DNA of 64,000 bases from a bacterium HR40 (GTDB taxonomy: Bacteria > Pseudomonadota > Alphaproteobacteria > Geminicoccales > Geminicoccaceae), in contig BEIQ01000001.1 of assembly GCA_002898275.1 (NCBI GenBank), forward strand, positions 799,899 to 863,898, in the 5' to 3' direction. The notes below the pieces were generated by a model that made no database searches, was not told where the DNA came from, and saw only the letters and a program-made list of their open reading frames with translations. Position 1 is the first letter of the stretch, and every line of letters begins with the position of its first letter. A program made the translations under genes and the position numbers. Positions 11,758-20,838 of this stretch are shown here, one piece after another.

Positions 11758-12652
11758 CGGTGCGTTCCCGGTGGCCGCGAGAGGCGAGCCAGGCCTCGGC
11801 GCAGGCCCGCGCGAGGGCCCGCACCCGCGCGATGAACGCCTGGCGCTCGGTGGCGCTGATCACCCCGCGAGCATCGAGGAGATTGAAGAGGTGACTGGCT
11901 TTGAGGCACTGATCGTAGGCAGGCAGCGGCAGCCCGCGCGCCAGGATGCGCTGACACTCGCGTTCAGCGTCCGCGAAATGGCGGAGCAGCATCTCGGTGT
12001 CGGCGATCTCGAAATTGTAAGCGGAGAATTCCCGCTCCGCCTGGAGGAAGACGTCACCGTAGGTGAAGCCGCGACCGTTCCAGTCGAGGGCGAAGACATT
12101 CTCGACCCCCTGCACGTACATGGCCAGGCGCTCGAGGCCGTAAGTGAGCTCGCCCGATACCGGGCGGCAGTCGATACCGCCGACCTGCTGGAAATAGGTG
12201 AACTGCGAGACTTCCATCCCGTCGCACCAAACTTCCCAGCCGAGCCCCCAAGCACCGAGCGTCGGACTTTCCCAGTCGTCTTCGACGAAGCGCAAATCGT
12301 GAAGGGCGGGATCGATGCCGAGAGCGTAGAGACTACGCAGATAGAGCTCCTGGATGTCCGGCGGGGAAGGTTTCAGGATGACTTGAAACTGGTAGTAATG
12401 CTGCAGTCGGTTCGGGTTCTCGCCGTAGCGCCCGTCGGTAGGTCGTCGCGACGGTTGCACATAGGCGGCGTTCCACGGCTCGGGACCGAGGGCGCGCAGC
12501 GTGGTCGCCGGATGGAACGTGCCGGCTCCCACTTCCATGTCGTAGGGCTGCAGCAGCACGCAGCCCCACGATGCCCAATAGTCTTGCAGGCGCAGGATCA
12601 GCTCCTGAAAGGACCGCGGCGGCGGAGCGACGTTCACCGGCTCGAACCCCAT
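11750..12652 (-). CDS. glyQ: Glycine-tRNA ligase alpha subunit
   Basis: A 300-residue class II aminoacyl-tRNA synthetase subunit. [18 protein letters not shown], the ATP and amino-acid site block [39 protein letters not shown] and [13 protein letters not shown] are near-invariant GlyQ segments. It precedes glyS with an 8-bp overlap. Length is normal. Confidence 0.98.
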   Translation of the reverse strand: MGFEPVNVAPPPRSFQELILRLQDYWASWGCVLLQPYDMEVGAGTFHPATTLRALGPEPWNAAYVQPSRRPTDGRYGENPNRLQHYYQFQVILKPSPPDIQELYLRSLYALGIDPALHDLRFVEDDWESPTLGAWGLGWEVWCDGMEVSQFTYFQQVGGIDCRPVSGELTYGLERLAMYVQGVENVFALDWNGRGFTYGDVFLQAEREFSAYNFEIADTEMLLRHFADAERECQRILARGLPLPAYDQCLKASHLFNLLDARGVISATERQAFIARVRALARACAEAWLASRGHRERTDG

Positions 12653-12706
12653 ACCGGGAAATGCTGTTGTGCGGTGCGAAAACGCTAGACGCCCGGCCCC
12701 GGGCGG

Positions 12707-12976
12707 TCAAGCGCGAGCGGCTGGCGGCCCGCCATTTCCGGCGAAGCGGCACTCCGTGGTGCTCCGGCATGGCGCGGCGTCATGCGGCACATAGGTGCCG
12801 CAGAGGGGACAAGCGACGAGGTCGACCGGCCGGGCGACCGCGTGGGATCGGCGACCCGTCCTCGGCGCGGGACGCGCGCGCCGGTCTTTCGCGCGTTGGA
12901 ACAGGGCGAACCCGCGCCAGACGACGACGGCGAGGACCAGCAGCAGGAGCAATTCGCCCAAGGACAGGCCGAACAT
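12707..12976 (-). CDS. Small membrane-anchored zinc-ribbon-like protein
   Basis: An 89-residue protein: one N-terminal transmembrane helix (LGELLLLLVLAVVVWRGFALF), a basic Arg-rich linker, then a C-terminal CPLC...C...C arrangement (VACPLCGTYVPHDAAPC and a final Cys in ECRF). This resembles PP0621-type small proteins with a short metal-binding tail. It lies between the S49 peptidase and glyQ in the same direction, 26 bp after the peptidase. Function unknown. Confidence 0.7.
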   Translation of the reverse strand: MFGLSLGELLLLLVLAVVVWRGFALFQRAKDRRARPAPRTGRRSHAVARPVDLVACPLCGTYVPHDAAPCRSTTECRFAGNGGPPAARA

Positions 12977-13002
12977 GCGCTTCCATCCCTCCTGCGCTCG
13001 AT

Positions 13003-13818
13003 CTAGAGGCCGAAGCGGGCGCGGGAAAGCCGTTCCTCGAGGAGCGCCAAGAGGTCCACGGCGAGATCCTCCGTGGCCCGCCCCGCGAGTCCGCGCCAGA
13101 GGCCTGTCCGCGGAGGATTGACGAAACGGACGCGGACTCGCTCGCCGAAGCGCTGACGCAGCACGGTCCGCAGCTCCCCCGTGCCGTCGATGAGACCGAG
13201 CCGTACCGCATTCTCTCCCGTCCACACCCGCCCGCTGCCGAGTTCCTCGTCGCTGAGAGCGAGGTGGCGACCGCGGCGCTCGCGCACATAGGCGAGGAAG
13301 CGAGCGTGGAGTTCCGCCTGGATCTGCTCGAGCACCTCGACATGGGCGGGGTCCTCGGGACGGAAGGGATCGAGGAAGTCCTTGAGAGGCCCGCGCGCGT
13401 GGACCCGTCGATCGATGCCGAGCCGAGCGATCGCTCGATCGAAACCGAAGCCGGCGGAGATCACGCCGATGCTGCCGATGAGCGAACTGGAATCGGCCCA
13501 GATCTCGTCCCCGGCGCAGGCGATCCAATAGCCGCCGGAGGCGGCCACGTCCTCGACGAAGGTGAGGACCGGCCGGCCGGTGCGTCTGGCGAGCTCCCGG
13601 ATGCGACCAGCGATGAGGGAGGCCTGGACGGGCGAGCCGCCGGGGCTGTCGACCAGCAGGGCTACGGCCGGCGCACCGGCGCTCGCAAATGCCGCCTCGA
13701 GGTGGCGGTCGAGGCCGCGCAGCGTCAGACCGCGGCGGGCGAACGGCAGCCCGCCGATCATCCCGCACAATCGGACGACCGGCACGACAGGCGGTGCGAA
13801 CGGCAAACGGAGCTGCAT
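13003..13818 (-). CDS. S49 (SppA/SohB-like) serine peptidase
   Basis: A 271-residue protein. The Ser-Lys dyad is visible: Ser94 in AASGGYWIACAGDEI and Lys146 in GPLKDFLDPF. Other S49 landmarks are VDSPGGSPVQA and SLIGSIGVISAGFG. Unlike SppA it lacks an obvious N-terminal transmembrane anchor, so membrane location is uncertain. The family digests signal peptides or membrane-protein fragments. Its ATG overlaps the trmN6 stop by one base (TGATG). The single-domain length is usual for alphaproteobacterial S49 peptidases. Confidence 0.9.
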   Translation of the reverse strand: MQLRLPFAPPVVPVVRLCGMIGGLPFARRGLTLRGLDRHLEAAFASAGAPAVALLVDSPGGSPVQASLIAGRIRELARRTGRPVLTFVEDVAASGGYWIACAGDEIWADSSSLIGSIGVISAGFGFDRAIARLGIDRRVHARGPLKDFLDPFRPEDPAHVEVLEQIQAELHARFLAYVRERRGRHLALSDEELGSGRVWTGENAVRLGLIDGTGELRTVLRQRFGERVRVRFVNPPRTGLWRGLAGRATEDLAVDLLALLEERLSRARFGL

Positions 13819-14609
13819 CACCCCCTCTCTCTCGTCGCGCGACGGGGTGCCACGGGGCTGGCCAACGCGGCGATCGCGAGGCCCTCGCGCAGCACGGCTT
13901 CGGCCTCCTCGGTGAAGCGCCCATCGGCGCGGTGCAACACGAGGCCGCGGAGCAGATGCGCTTCGCCTCGCACGCCTTTGCGGGCCGAGAGGATCACCCG
14001 CTTGGCCTCGGCCGAGTGGGCGAACGGCCACAGCGGGAACAGCCGGAGCTCGCCACAGCCGCCGGCGAGATGGGCGACGAGCGCGTCGAGGCGTCCGGCG
14101 CGGTGAATGGCGACCAGCCGGCCGCGCGGTGCGAGACGACGCAGACACGCATCGAACCAGCTCTTCAGATCGACGCTCTCGACCACCGCCCCGGTTCGCT
14201 GCGGATCGGGCGACAGGGTCCCAGCGCCGCGCGGCAAAAAAGGCGGATTGGTCAGCACGAGCGAGAAGCTCTGCCGGGATATCGTCGGCGGCGGTTTCAG
14301 CAGATCGCCCTGAACCGGTTCGATCTCGGCACGCGCACCGTTGCGTTCGACATTGCGACAAAGACAGGCGAAGAGGCCGGGGTCGCGCTCGAGGGCAACG
14401 ATGCGCAGACCCGGCACCCGCGCCCGCAGGCACAAGCTCACGGCGCCGCTGCCGGCACCCGCGTCGAGGACCACATCCCCTGGGCGAGCTGGTGCTGCTG
14501 CCGCCAGCAACACGGGATCCACCGCGACCCGGTAGCCGCGCACCGGCTGCTCCAGCAACACCCGTCCGCCGAGCAACCGGTCGATGCGAGTCGGGCTCGC
14601 TTCGCTCAT
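13818..14609 (-). CDS. trmN6: TrmN6-like tRNA (adenine-N6) methyltransferase
   Basis: A 263-residue class I SAM methyltransferase. The SAM loop is DAGAGSGAVSL (about 49-59) and the N6-adenine catalytic motif is NPPF at 121-124. The pattern DRLLGGRVLLEQPVRGYRVAVDPVLLAAA at the start is typical of the TrmN6/YfiC group that modifies A37 of tRNA1(Val) and of alphaproteobacterial relatives. Its start overlaps the stop of the DUF2007 gene by 4 bp. Confidence 0.88.
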   Translation of the reverse strand: MSEASPTRIDRLLGGRVLLEQPVRGYRVAVDPVLLAAAAPARPGDVVLDAGAGSGAVSLCLRARVPGLRIVALERDPGLFACLCRNVERNGARAEIEPVQGDLLKPPPTISRQSFSLVLTNPPFLPRGAGTLSPDPQRTGAVVESVDLKSWFDACLRRLAPRGRLVAIHRAGRLDALVAHLAGGCGELRLFPLWPFAHSAEAKRVILSARKGVRGEAHLLRGLVLHRADGRFTEEAEAVLREGLAIAALASPVAPRRATRERG

Positions 14610-14812
14610 CCGCCCTCCCGCGGTCCGTCGGCGTCGAGCTCGGCGAGCGCCCGTTCGACCAGGAGCGGCGCCGAGACGACATCGTCCTCGGCCGCTGCGC
14701 GGCGAAGCGGGAAGACGCCGAGCGCCCCTTCGACCGCATGCCTGGGGACGTCCAGGACGCAGCGCTCGATGCCGGCGGCGGCGAGCGCGGCGCGCGCCCA
14801 GGACAGCCGCAC
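14606..14812 (-). CDS. DUF2007-like small protein (start uncertain)
   Basis: The frame encodes about 68 residues from a GTG, and homology to DUF2007 proteins (family pattern NDPVLISxxEALLxxxGI...LGVLPRRVMV) seems to begin roughly ten codons earlier (TLDPVRLSWARAALAAAGIE... GALGVFPLRRAAAEDD). No ATG, GTG or TTG lies at the expected place upstream, so either translation begins at the internal GTG, a rare start is used, or a base error is present. The gene sits between the divergent polyprenyl synthetase and trmN6, its usual position in alphaproteobacteria. Function unknown. Confidence 0.6.
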   Translation of the reverse strand: MRLSWARAALAAAGIERCVLDVPRHAVEGALGVFPLRRAAAEDDVVSAPLLVERALAELDADGPREGG

Positions 14813-14954
14813 GGGGTCGAGGGTGCGCGGCGCTTCCCTCGCGGCCGGGCGGCGAAATCGCGCGCCTTCGGCAAATTGAACCTCCGTCTGTCGCGTGTTA
14901 GCTGGAGTCCGGGAGGGCGCCGGCAACCGGCGCCGACGGGATGGGAGCAGCCGT

Positions 14955-15977
14955 TTGCCGCCGTTGCCACGCACCGACGAACGATCCGAAAAGCGGCACC
15001 GTAGCGGATTCGAGCGGGCGCGGGCGTTGGTCGCCGACGACCTCGCCGAAGTCGATGCCCTCATCCTCGAGAAGATGCAGTCCGAAGTCCCGCTCATTCC
15101 CCAGCTCGCCCGCCACCTCATCGCCGCCGGCGGCAAGCGCATCCGCCCGATGCTCACGCTGTTGGCGGCGCGCCTGTGCGGCTACCACGGCCGGCGCCAC
15201 ATCGGGCTCGCCACTTGCGTGGAATTCATCCATACTGCGACTCTATTGCACGACGACGTCGTCGACGACAGCGAACTGCGTCGAGGCAGCCCGTCGGCCA
15301 ACGCGATCTTCGGCAACAAGGCGCCGGTGCTGGTGGGCGATTTCCTGTTCTCGCGGGCCTTCCAACTGATGGTCGCGGACGGCAGCCTCGAGGTGCTGCG
15401 CATCCTTTCGGAGGCGTCGGCGATCATTGCCGAGGGCGAAGTCGCGCAGCTCGTGACCGCGAACGACACGAGCAGCACGGAGGAGGATTATCTCCGGGTC
15501 GTTCGGGCGAAGACTGCGGCCCTGTTCCGCGCCGCCTGCGAGATCGGCGCGGTGGTGGCCGGTCGCTCGGCGATGGAAGCGGAGGCGCTCGCCACCTATG
15601 GGGAACATCTCGGCATCGCCTTCCAGCTCGTCGACGATGCGCTCGACTATGCGGCGGACGAGCGGGTTCTGGGCAAGGCCGTGGGCGATGACTTCCGCGA
15701 CGGCAAGATCACGCTCCCGGTGCTGCTCGCCTTCCGCGACGGCAGCGAGGAGGAGCGGGCGTTTTGGCGCCGCACGCTCGAGCGGCTCGAGCAGCAACCG
15801 GGCGATCTCGCTCAGGCGATGGAGTTGCTCGCGCGCCATCGGGCGATCGAGCGCACGCTCGAGCAGGCGCGCCGCTTTGGCGACACGGCCCGGCGGGCGC
15901 TTGCGGTGTTCGCGCCCTCGGCCCACCGCGAGGCCCTGCTCGGCCTCGTCGACTTCTGTCTCGAGCGCGACCACTAG
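14955..15977 (+). CDS. ispB: Trans-polyprenyl (octaprenyl) diphosphate synthase
   Basis: About 340 residues. The first aspartate-rich motif DDVVDD follows FIHTATLLH (about residues 100-105) and the second, LVDDALDYA, is near 230; GGKRIRPML and GDFLFSRAFQLM complete the IspB pattern. It builds the isoprenoid tail of ubiquinone from IPP and an allylic primer. The TTG at 14955 has a GGGAG sequence 7 bases upstream and gives the normal family length; a GTG at 14895 would add 20 residues of poor quality. Confidence 0.92.
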   Translation: MPPLPRTDERSEKRHRSGFERARALVADDLAEVDALILEKMQSEVPLIPQLARHLIAAGGKRIRPMLTLLAARLCGYHGRRHIGLATCVEFIHTATLLHDDVVDDSELRRGSPSANAIFGNKAPVLVGDFLFSRAFQLMVADGSLEVLRILSEASAIIAEGEVAQLVTANDTSSTEEDYLRVVRAKTAALFRAACEIGAVVAGRSAMEAEALATYGEHLGIAFQLVDDALDYAADERVLGKAVGDDFRDGKITLPVLLAFRDGSEEERAFWRRTLERLEQQPGDLAQAMELLARHRAIERTLEQARRFGDTARRALAVFAPSAHREALLGLVDFCLERDH

Positions 15978-16007
15978 ACCGTCCAGGCCGGAGCGGAAAG
16001 GTCCGAC

Positions 16008-17237
16008 ATGCCCGCCCCCTCCGTCTCCTCTCGCCGCTTTGTCGCGAACGTCGTCACTCTCGCCAGCTGCCACGCCCTGTTCTTCGTCGCCAACACTCTG
16101 ACCATCGGCACCTCCCCGCTCGTGGGACTGCAGTTGGCGCCTACCCCCGCGCTCGCCACCCTGCCCTTTGGCCTGCAGTTCCTCGCTGTCATGGCCACCA
16201 CGCTGCCCGCTTCCTTCTTCATGCGGGCGCATGGCCGGCGCGCCGGCTTCGTTCTGGGCGGGATCGCTTCCACCATCTCCGGGCTGCTCGCGGCCTTCGC
16301 CATCCACAACGCCGCCTTCTGGTTGTTCTGCCTGTCGAGCGCCCTCTACGGGATCTTCTCTGCCTTCGCCCAGTACTATCGCTTCGCCGCCGCCGATGCC
16401 GCCGATCTCGAAGAGCGGGAGCAGGCGGCGGCCCGCCGTGCCCGCGCCGTCTCTTGGGTGCTCGCGGGCGGGGTAGTGGCCGGCGTGCTCGGGCCGGAAC
16501 TCGCGCGACTGACCCGCGATCTCTTCCCACCCTATCTCTTTCTCGGGAGTTACCTCGTCGTCGCCCTGCTGGGGCTCGCCACCCTCGCGCTCCTCCCTGG
16601 GCTCGTCATCCCTCGCGAGCGGAGCGCGGGGCTGCAGTCCTCCGCTCGTCCCCTCGCCGACATCCTGCGCACACCCGGGGCGGCGACCGCCGTCCTTGCC
16701 GCGATCGCTGCCTATGTGACGATGAACCTCCTCATGACCACGACGCCCCTTGCCATGATGGTCTGCGGCTACGCCTTCGCCGACACTGCCCGGGTGCTGC
16801 AGGCGCATGTCGTGGGCATGTTCGCTCCGAGCTTCGTGACCGGCTCGCTGATCGCCCGCTTCGGCGCCCGGCAGGTGATCGCGGCTGGCGCGCTCCTGCT
16901 CGTCCTTTGCTTGCTGGTCGCGGCGACCGGGATCGAGCTTTCGCGGTTCGTGCTCGCCCTTTTCGTCCTCGGTGTCGGCTGGAACTTCATGTTCATCGGC
17001 GCCACCGCGCTCCTCACCGCCTGTCATCGCCCCGAAGAAAAGGCCAAGGTGCAGGGTTTCAACGATTTCCTCCTGTTCACGAGCGTCGGTCTATCGGCCA
17101 CTGCCGCCGGCCTCCTGCACGATATCGTCGGCTGGCAGACGCTGAACCTGCTGCTGCTTCCCGTCCCCGCGCTGGTGATGCTCCTGGTGCTGGCGTCCTT
17201 CCGCCGTCAACCGGTCGAAGTCGGAGGCGCATCGTGA
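16008..17237 (+). CDS. MFS transporter
   Basis: A 409-residue protein of about 12 hydrophobic segments, with an AAGG/GGAG-like ribosome site. Cytoplasmic loop signatures are weak (RAHGRRAGFVLGG; FGARQVIAAGALLL). The substrate cannot be told from sequence. Its stop overlaps the GTG of the gamma-glutamyltransferase gene (GTGA), so it may move a substrate or product of that enzyme; that link is inference. Confidence 0.85.
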   Translation: MPAPSVSSRRFVANVVTLASCHALFFVANTLTIGTSPLVGLQLAPTPALATLPFGLQFLAVMATTLPASFFMRAHGRRAGFVLGGIASTISGLLAAFAIHNAAFWLFCLSSALYGIFSAFAQYYRFAAADAADLEEREQAAARRARAVSWVLAGGVVAGVLGPELARLTRDLFPPYLFLGSYLVVALLGLATLALLPGLVIPRERSAGLQSSARPLADILRTPGAATAVLAAIAAYVTMNLLMTTTPLAMMVCGYAFADTARVLQAHVVGMFAPSFVTGSLIARFGARQVIAAGALLLVLCLLVAATGIELSRFVLALFVLGVGWNFMFIGATALLTACHRPEEKAKVQGFNDFLLFTSVGLSATAAGLLHDIVGWQTLNLLLLPVPALVMLLVLASFRRQPVEVGGAS

Positions 17238-18799
17238 CCGCGATCGCGGCGTCCGCCCTCGCTCCCGTCCAATTGCGCAAACCGGCCGCGCGCGGCAAGC
17301 GGGGCGCAGTGGCGACGCAAAACGGCAAGGCCAGCCGGATCGCCCTGGACGTTCTCGACGCCGGCGGCAACGCGTTCGATGCCGCGATCGCCGCGGCCTT
17401 TGCCCTGGGCGTCGCCGAGCCATGGATGAGCGGTCCGGGGGGCGTGGGCTGCGCCCTCCTGTTCGAGGCGTCCTCGGGGCGGACCTTCGCCCTCGACTTC
17501 GGAGCCCGCGCCTCGCGGTATCTCGATCCGTCCGCCTATACCCTTTCGGGAAAGCCGCCAACGGACCTGTTTCCCTGGCCCGGGGTCGTCGAAGACCGCA
17601 ATCTGCGCGGCCCCCTCGCCATCGCCGTGCCAGCCGATGTCGCTGGCCTCGGGTTGTTGCATCGTCGCTTCGGCAGGCTGCCGTGGCGGGACCTGCTGGC
17701 ACCGGCCGTCGCTCTGGCCCGACAAGGGCTCGAGATCGACTGGTACGCCTGTCTCGTCATCGCCGCGCACGCCGGCGAGCTCCAGCGCTTTCCTGTAACC
17801 GCCGCGGTCTTCTTGCCGGATGGACTGCCCCCGCGGCCGGATCCGGGAGCTGGCCGCGTTCTTCTCCCTCTGCCGCGGCTGGCCGACAGCCTCGCGCGAC
17901 TGGCCGAGGCGGGGGCCGAGGATTTCTATCGCGGCGATATCGCCCGCGAGCTGCTCGCCGATCTCGCCGAGTTCGGCTCGCCGATCGCCGCCGACGATCT
18001 GGCCGCTTGCCGCCCGCGCCTGTGCGAGCCCCGCCGCTTCCGCCGCCATGGCCACGACTGGCTGGCCATGCCCGGACTCTTCGCCGGCGAGACCCTGGGA
18101 CGCACGCTCGCGCGCATGGAGGATGCGGTGCTCGGTCCCGGTGCGCGCGAGGCGATAGGCTGGCAACGCCTCGCGCGTTCCCTCCTCGACGCCTGGGCGG
18201 AGCGACTCGCGACCATGGGCGATCGGGGAGTGGAGGCTTGCACGAGCCATCTCTCGATCGTCGATGCCGAGGGCAATATGGTGAGCCTCACGCGCACCTT
18301 GCTCTCGGTCTTCGGCAGCCACCTCCTCCTGCCCCGCACCGGCATTCTCGCCAACAACGGCATCTATTGGTTCGATCCGCGGCCGGGCGGACCCAATGCC
18401 ATCGCTCCCGGCAAAAGGCCGCTCTCGAATATGTGCCCGCTTCTCGTCACCGGTGACCGCTCGCGGCTTGCCGTCGGAGCTTCGGGCGGCAGGCGGATCC
18501 TCGCGGCGGTCCTGCAGGTGGCGCTCTTTGTCACCGAGTGCGGCATGGGTCTCGAGGAGGCGATCCACGCCCCCCGCATCGACGTCTCGGGAGACGCCTG
18601 CATCTTCGTCGATCCGCGTCTGCCGCAACCGATCCGCACCGGGCTCGCCGAGGTGGCGCCCACCGTCGACCGCCCGGCTGGCATCTTTCCTTTGGGCTAC
18701 GCCTGTCCCACAGCCGTCCTCGCCAATGTCGCCGCCGGCGAGCGGATCGCCGCTGCCGAGCCGTTCCAGCCCTGGGCGACACCCCTCGCACAGTCCTGA
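17234..18799 (+). CDS. Gamma-glutamyltransferase family protein
   Basis: A 521-residue Ntn-hydrolase precursor. GKRGAVATQNGKASRIALDVL, GGNAFDAAIAAAFALGV and MSGPGGVGCALLF form the large-subunit core. The autoprocessing nucleophile is Thr337 in ACTSHLSIVDAEGNMVSLTRTLL, which would leave a small subunit of about 185 residues. No signal peptide is evident, so the enzyme may be cytoplasmic, unlike classical periplasmic GGT. It could hydrolyse gamma-glutamyl amides, glutathione or an unrelated acyl substrate (cephalosporin acylase-like members exist). It begins at a GTG overlapping the MFS stop. Confidence 0.88.
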   Translation: MTAIAASALAPVQLRKPAARGKRGAVATQNGKASRIALDVLDAGGNAFDAAIAAAFALGVAEPWMSGPGGVGCALLFEASSGRTFALDFGARASRYLDPSAYTLSGKPPTDLFPWPGVVEDRNLRGPLAIAVPADVAGLGLLHRRFGRLPWRDLLAPAVALARQGLEIDWYACLVIAAHAGELQRFPVTAAVFLPDGLPPRPDPGAGRVLLPLPRLADSLARLAEAGAEDFYRGDIARELLADLAEFGSPIAADDLAACRPRLCEPRRFRRHGHDWLAMPGLFAGETLGRTLARMEDAVLGPGAREAIGWQRLARSLLDAWAERLATMGDRGVEACTSHLSIVDAEGNMVSLTRTLLSVFGSHLLLPRTGILANNGIYWFDPRPGGPNAIAPGKRPLSNMCPLLVTGDRSRLAVGASGGRRILAAVLQVALFVTECGMGLEEAIHAPRIDVSGDACIFVDPRLPQPIRTGLAEVAPTVDRPAGIFPLGYACPTAVLANVAAGERIAAAEPFQPWATPLAQS

Positions 18800-18894
18800 G
18801 GCGAAGGATTGGCGGACCGACCGACGCGGCGGTCACGGCGGTACCGCCGGCTCGCGCGGAGCGCTAGGATGGCCAGGCAAGCGGAGACACGAAC

Positions 18895-20319
18895 ATGCGT
18901 TTCGAGGAATATCGGTCGCGCGATGCCACGGCCCTTGCAGCGCTCGTCGCCGAGGGTGCGGTGACCGCGGGCGAACTCCTCGAGATCGCCGTGGCTCGGG
19001 CGGAAGCGGTGCAACCGCTCGTCAACGCGATCGCCATCTTCGACCTCGAGGAGGCGGAGCGACGACTGGCCGCTCCTTTGCCCGCCGGGCCCTTCCGCGG
19101 GGTGCCGTTTTTGTTCAAGGATCTCTATGCCTTCCTGGAAGGCACCGCGCTCTCCAACGGCAGCCGGCTCACCCGCGATCTCCGGGCGAGCTTCACCTCG
19201 ACCTTCGTTCATCGCTGTTTGGCTGCGGGTTTCGTGCCTTTCGGCAAGACCAGTTCGCCAGAATTCGGACTGAACGTCACGACCGAGCCCGTGCTGCATG
19301 GTGCCACGCGCAACCCGTGGAACCCCAGCTTCAGCGCCGGCGGTTCTTCCGGAGGTGCCGCTGCGGCCGTCGCAGCCGGGATCGTGCCGCTCGCCCATGC
19401 CACCGATGGCGGCGGCTCCATCCGTATTCCGGCGTCCCACTGCGGGCTCGTCGGATTGAAGCCGAGTCGCGCTCGGACACCGGTCGGCCCGCTCGTGGCG
19501 GAGGCGTGGAACGGGCTGGCGACGGGACTTTGCCTCGCCCGCAGCCTCCGCGACGTGGCGGCTTTTCTCGACGCCGTGCACGGCCCGGAAACCGGCGACT
19601 TCTACGCCGTACCGCCCCCCGCGGGGTCGTTTCGCGCCGCCATCGAGCGCGCGCCGCGGCGACTGCGGATAGGCATCCTGCGCCGTCCGCCCGATGGCCC
19701 CGCGGTGCATCCGGAAAACGCCGCCGCGATCGAACGTACCGCTAACCTCCTCGCTGGCCTCGGTCACCATCTCGAGGAGACGGCGATCCCGGTCGACGGC
19801 GAGCGGCTGTCGGCCGCCTTCCTGACCCTCGTCGCCGTCCATTGCGCCCGCGACCTCGACTCTTGGAGCCGCATCACCGGCCGACCGGCGGACGAGCATC
19901 ATCTCGAGGCCTGCACGCTGCTGCTCGCCGAACGCGGGCGCGAGATTTCCGCCGTCGCGTTCCTCGAAGCCCTCCACACCGTCCAGGCGACAGCCCGCGT
20001 CTTCGGCCAGATGTTCGAGCGTTTCGACGTGCTGCTCTCGCCCACCTGCGCCGAACCGCCGCCGCGTCTCGGCGACATCCGCCAGGATGTCGCCGATCTC
20101 GAGGCCTTCCTCGCCGCCAACCGGCCCTATGTCGCCTTCACCCACCTCTACAATGCCTCGGGCTGCCCCGCTTTGTCGCTGCCCCTGCACACGACCGCCG
20201 AGGGACTTCCCATCGGGGTGATGTTCGGCGCGCCTTTCGGCCAGGAGGAAAGGCTCTTGGAGCTCGGAGCGGAGCTCGAGCGGGCCGCACCCTGGTTCCA
20301 TCGGATCCCCCCTGTCTGA
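18895..20319 (+). CDS. Amidase signature family enzyme
   Basis: A 474-residue protein with the Ser-cisSer-Lys triad: Lys in VPFLFKDLYAF, the glycine/serine loop FSAGGSSGGAAAAVAAG and the nucleophile in DGGGSIRIPAS. The C-terminus (YNASGCPALSLPL...GLPIGVMFGA) is typical. Substrate unknown; aliphatic or aryl amides and 6-aminohexanoate-type oligomers are all possible. A GGAG site precedes the ATG. Being 95 bp downstream of the gamma-glutamyltransferase gene in the same direction, it may belong to the same amide-degrading set. Confidence 0.88.
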   Translation: MRFEEYRSRDATALAALVAEGAVTAGELLEIAVARAEAVQPLVNAIAIFDLEEAERRLAAPLPAGPFRGVPFLFKDLYAFLEGTALSNGSRLTRDLRASFTSTFVHRCLAAGFVPFGKTSSPEFGLNVTTEPVLHGATRNPWNPSFSAGGSSGGAAAAVAAGIVPLAHATDGGGSIRIPASHCGLVGLKPSRARTPVGPLVAEAWNGLATGLCLARSLRDVAAFLDAVHGPETGDFYAVPPPAGSFRAAIERAPRRLRIGILRRPPDGPAVHPENAAAIERTANLLAGLGHHLEETAIPVDGERLSAAFLTLVAVHCARDLDSWSRITGRPADEHHLEACTLLLAERGREISAVAFLEALHTVQATARVFGQMFERFDVLLSPTCAEPPPRLGDIRQDVADLEAFLAANRPYVAFTHLYNASGCPALSLPLHTTAEGLPIGVMFGAPFGQEERLLELGAELERAAPWFHRIPPV

Positions 20320-20339
20320 GCGCGAGGAGGTCGAAGTCG

Positions 20340-20744
20340 GTGCTCGCTGCCTTCCCCCTGCTCACCCTCGTCGTGGTCCTCTACAATCTCGCGGTGCTGC
20401 TCTCTGGCGGACCGCCCGACGGAGTGGCCCTCGTCGTCGATATGGTGTCGGGTGCGAGCCTGTTGCTCACCTGGGGCGAGCTCGTACAGATCCTCGGCCT
20501 GGTGCTCCTCTATGTCGAGATGGTCAAGGCGACGCGCACCGCAGCGAGCAGCATCGCCGATCACCTGCTGTCGACCTTGCTCTTCGTCATTTGCCTGCTC
20601 GAGCTCGTCTCCCTTCCCGCCTTTGCGACCGGTACTTTCCTTCTCCTCACCCTGATGACGCTGTTCGATCTCGTGGCCGGCTTCACGGTGACCATCACCG
20701 CCGCTCGCCGCGACATCGCCGTTGGCGATCGCGAGCTGCCCTGA
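20340..20744 (+). CDS. Unknown four-helix integral membrane protein
   Basis: 134 residues from a GTG preceded by a good GAGGAGG site. Four hydrophobic segments are visible (LLTLVVVLYNLAVLL; LVQILGLVLLYVEMV; LLSTLLFVICLLELV; TFLLLTLMTLFDLVAGF), with little soluble sequence. No family recognised. It starts 20 bp after the amidase stop. Confidence 0.7.
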   Translation: MLAAFPLLTLVVVLYNLAVLLSGGPPDGVALVVDMVSGASLLLTWGELVQILGLVLLYVEMVKATRTAASSIADHLLSTLLFVICLLELVSLPAFATGTFLLLTLMTLFDLVAGFTVTITAARRDIAVGDRELP

Positions 20745-20761
20745 GTGGCGCGGCCGCGGTC

Positions 20762-20787
20762 GCCGAGGGGCGCGGTCGACCCTCGGC
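20762..20787. terminator. Perfect 8-bp hairpin before terC
   Basis: GCCGAGGG and CCCTCGGC form a perfect 8-bp stem with a 10-base loop, 18 bp after the membrane-protein stop and 52 bp before terC. There is no T-run, so it may be a Rho-assisted terminator or a leader structure. Manganese (yybP-ykoY) riboswitches often precede TerC genes, but I could not match that consensus. Confidence 0.35.
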
Positions 20788-20838
20788 AAGCCGGTTGCGC
20801 CGTGCTAATCGCCGGCACGACCTGGGAAGGGCGGAGAG

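Noticed and set aside
20745-20838. yybP-ykoY manganese riboswitch before terC
   Set aside because: A hairpin is present, but the conserved internal-loop sequences of that riboswitch could not be found.
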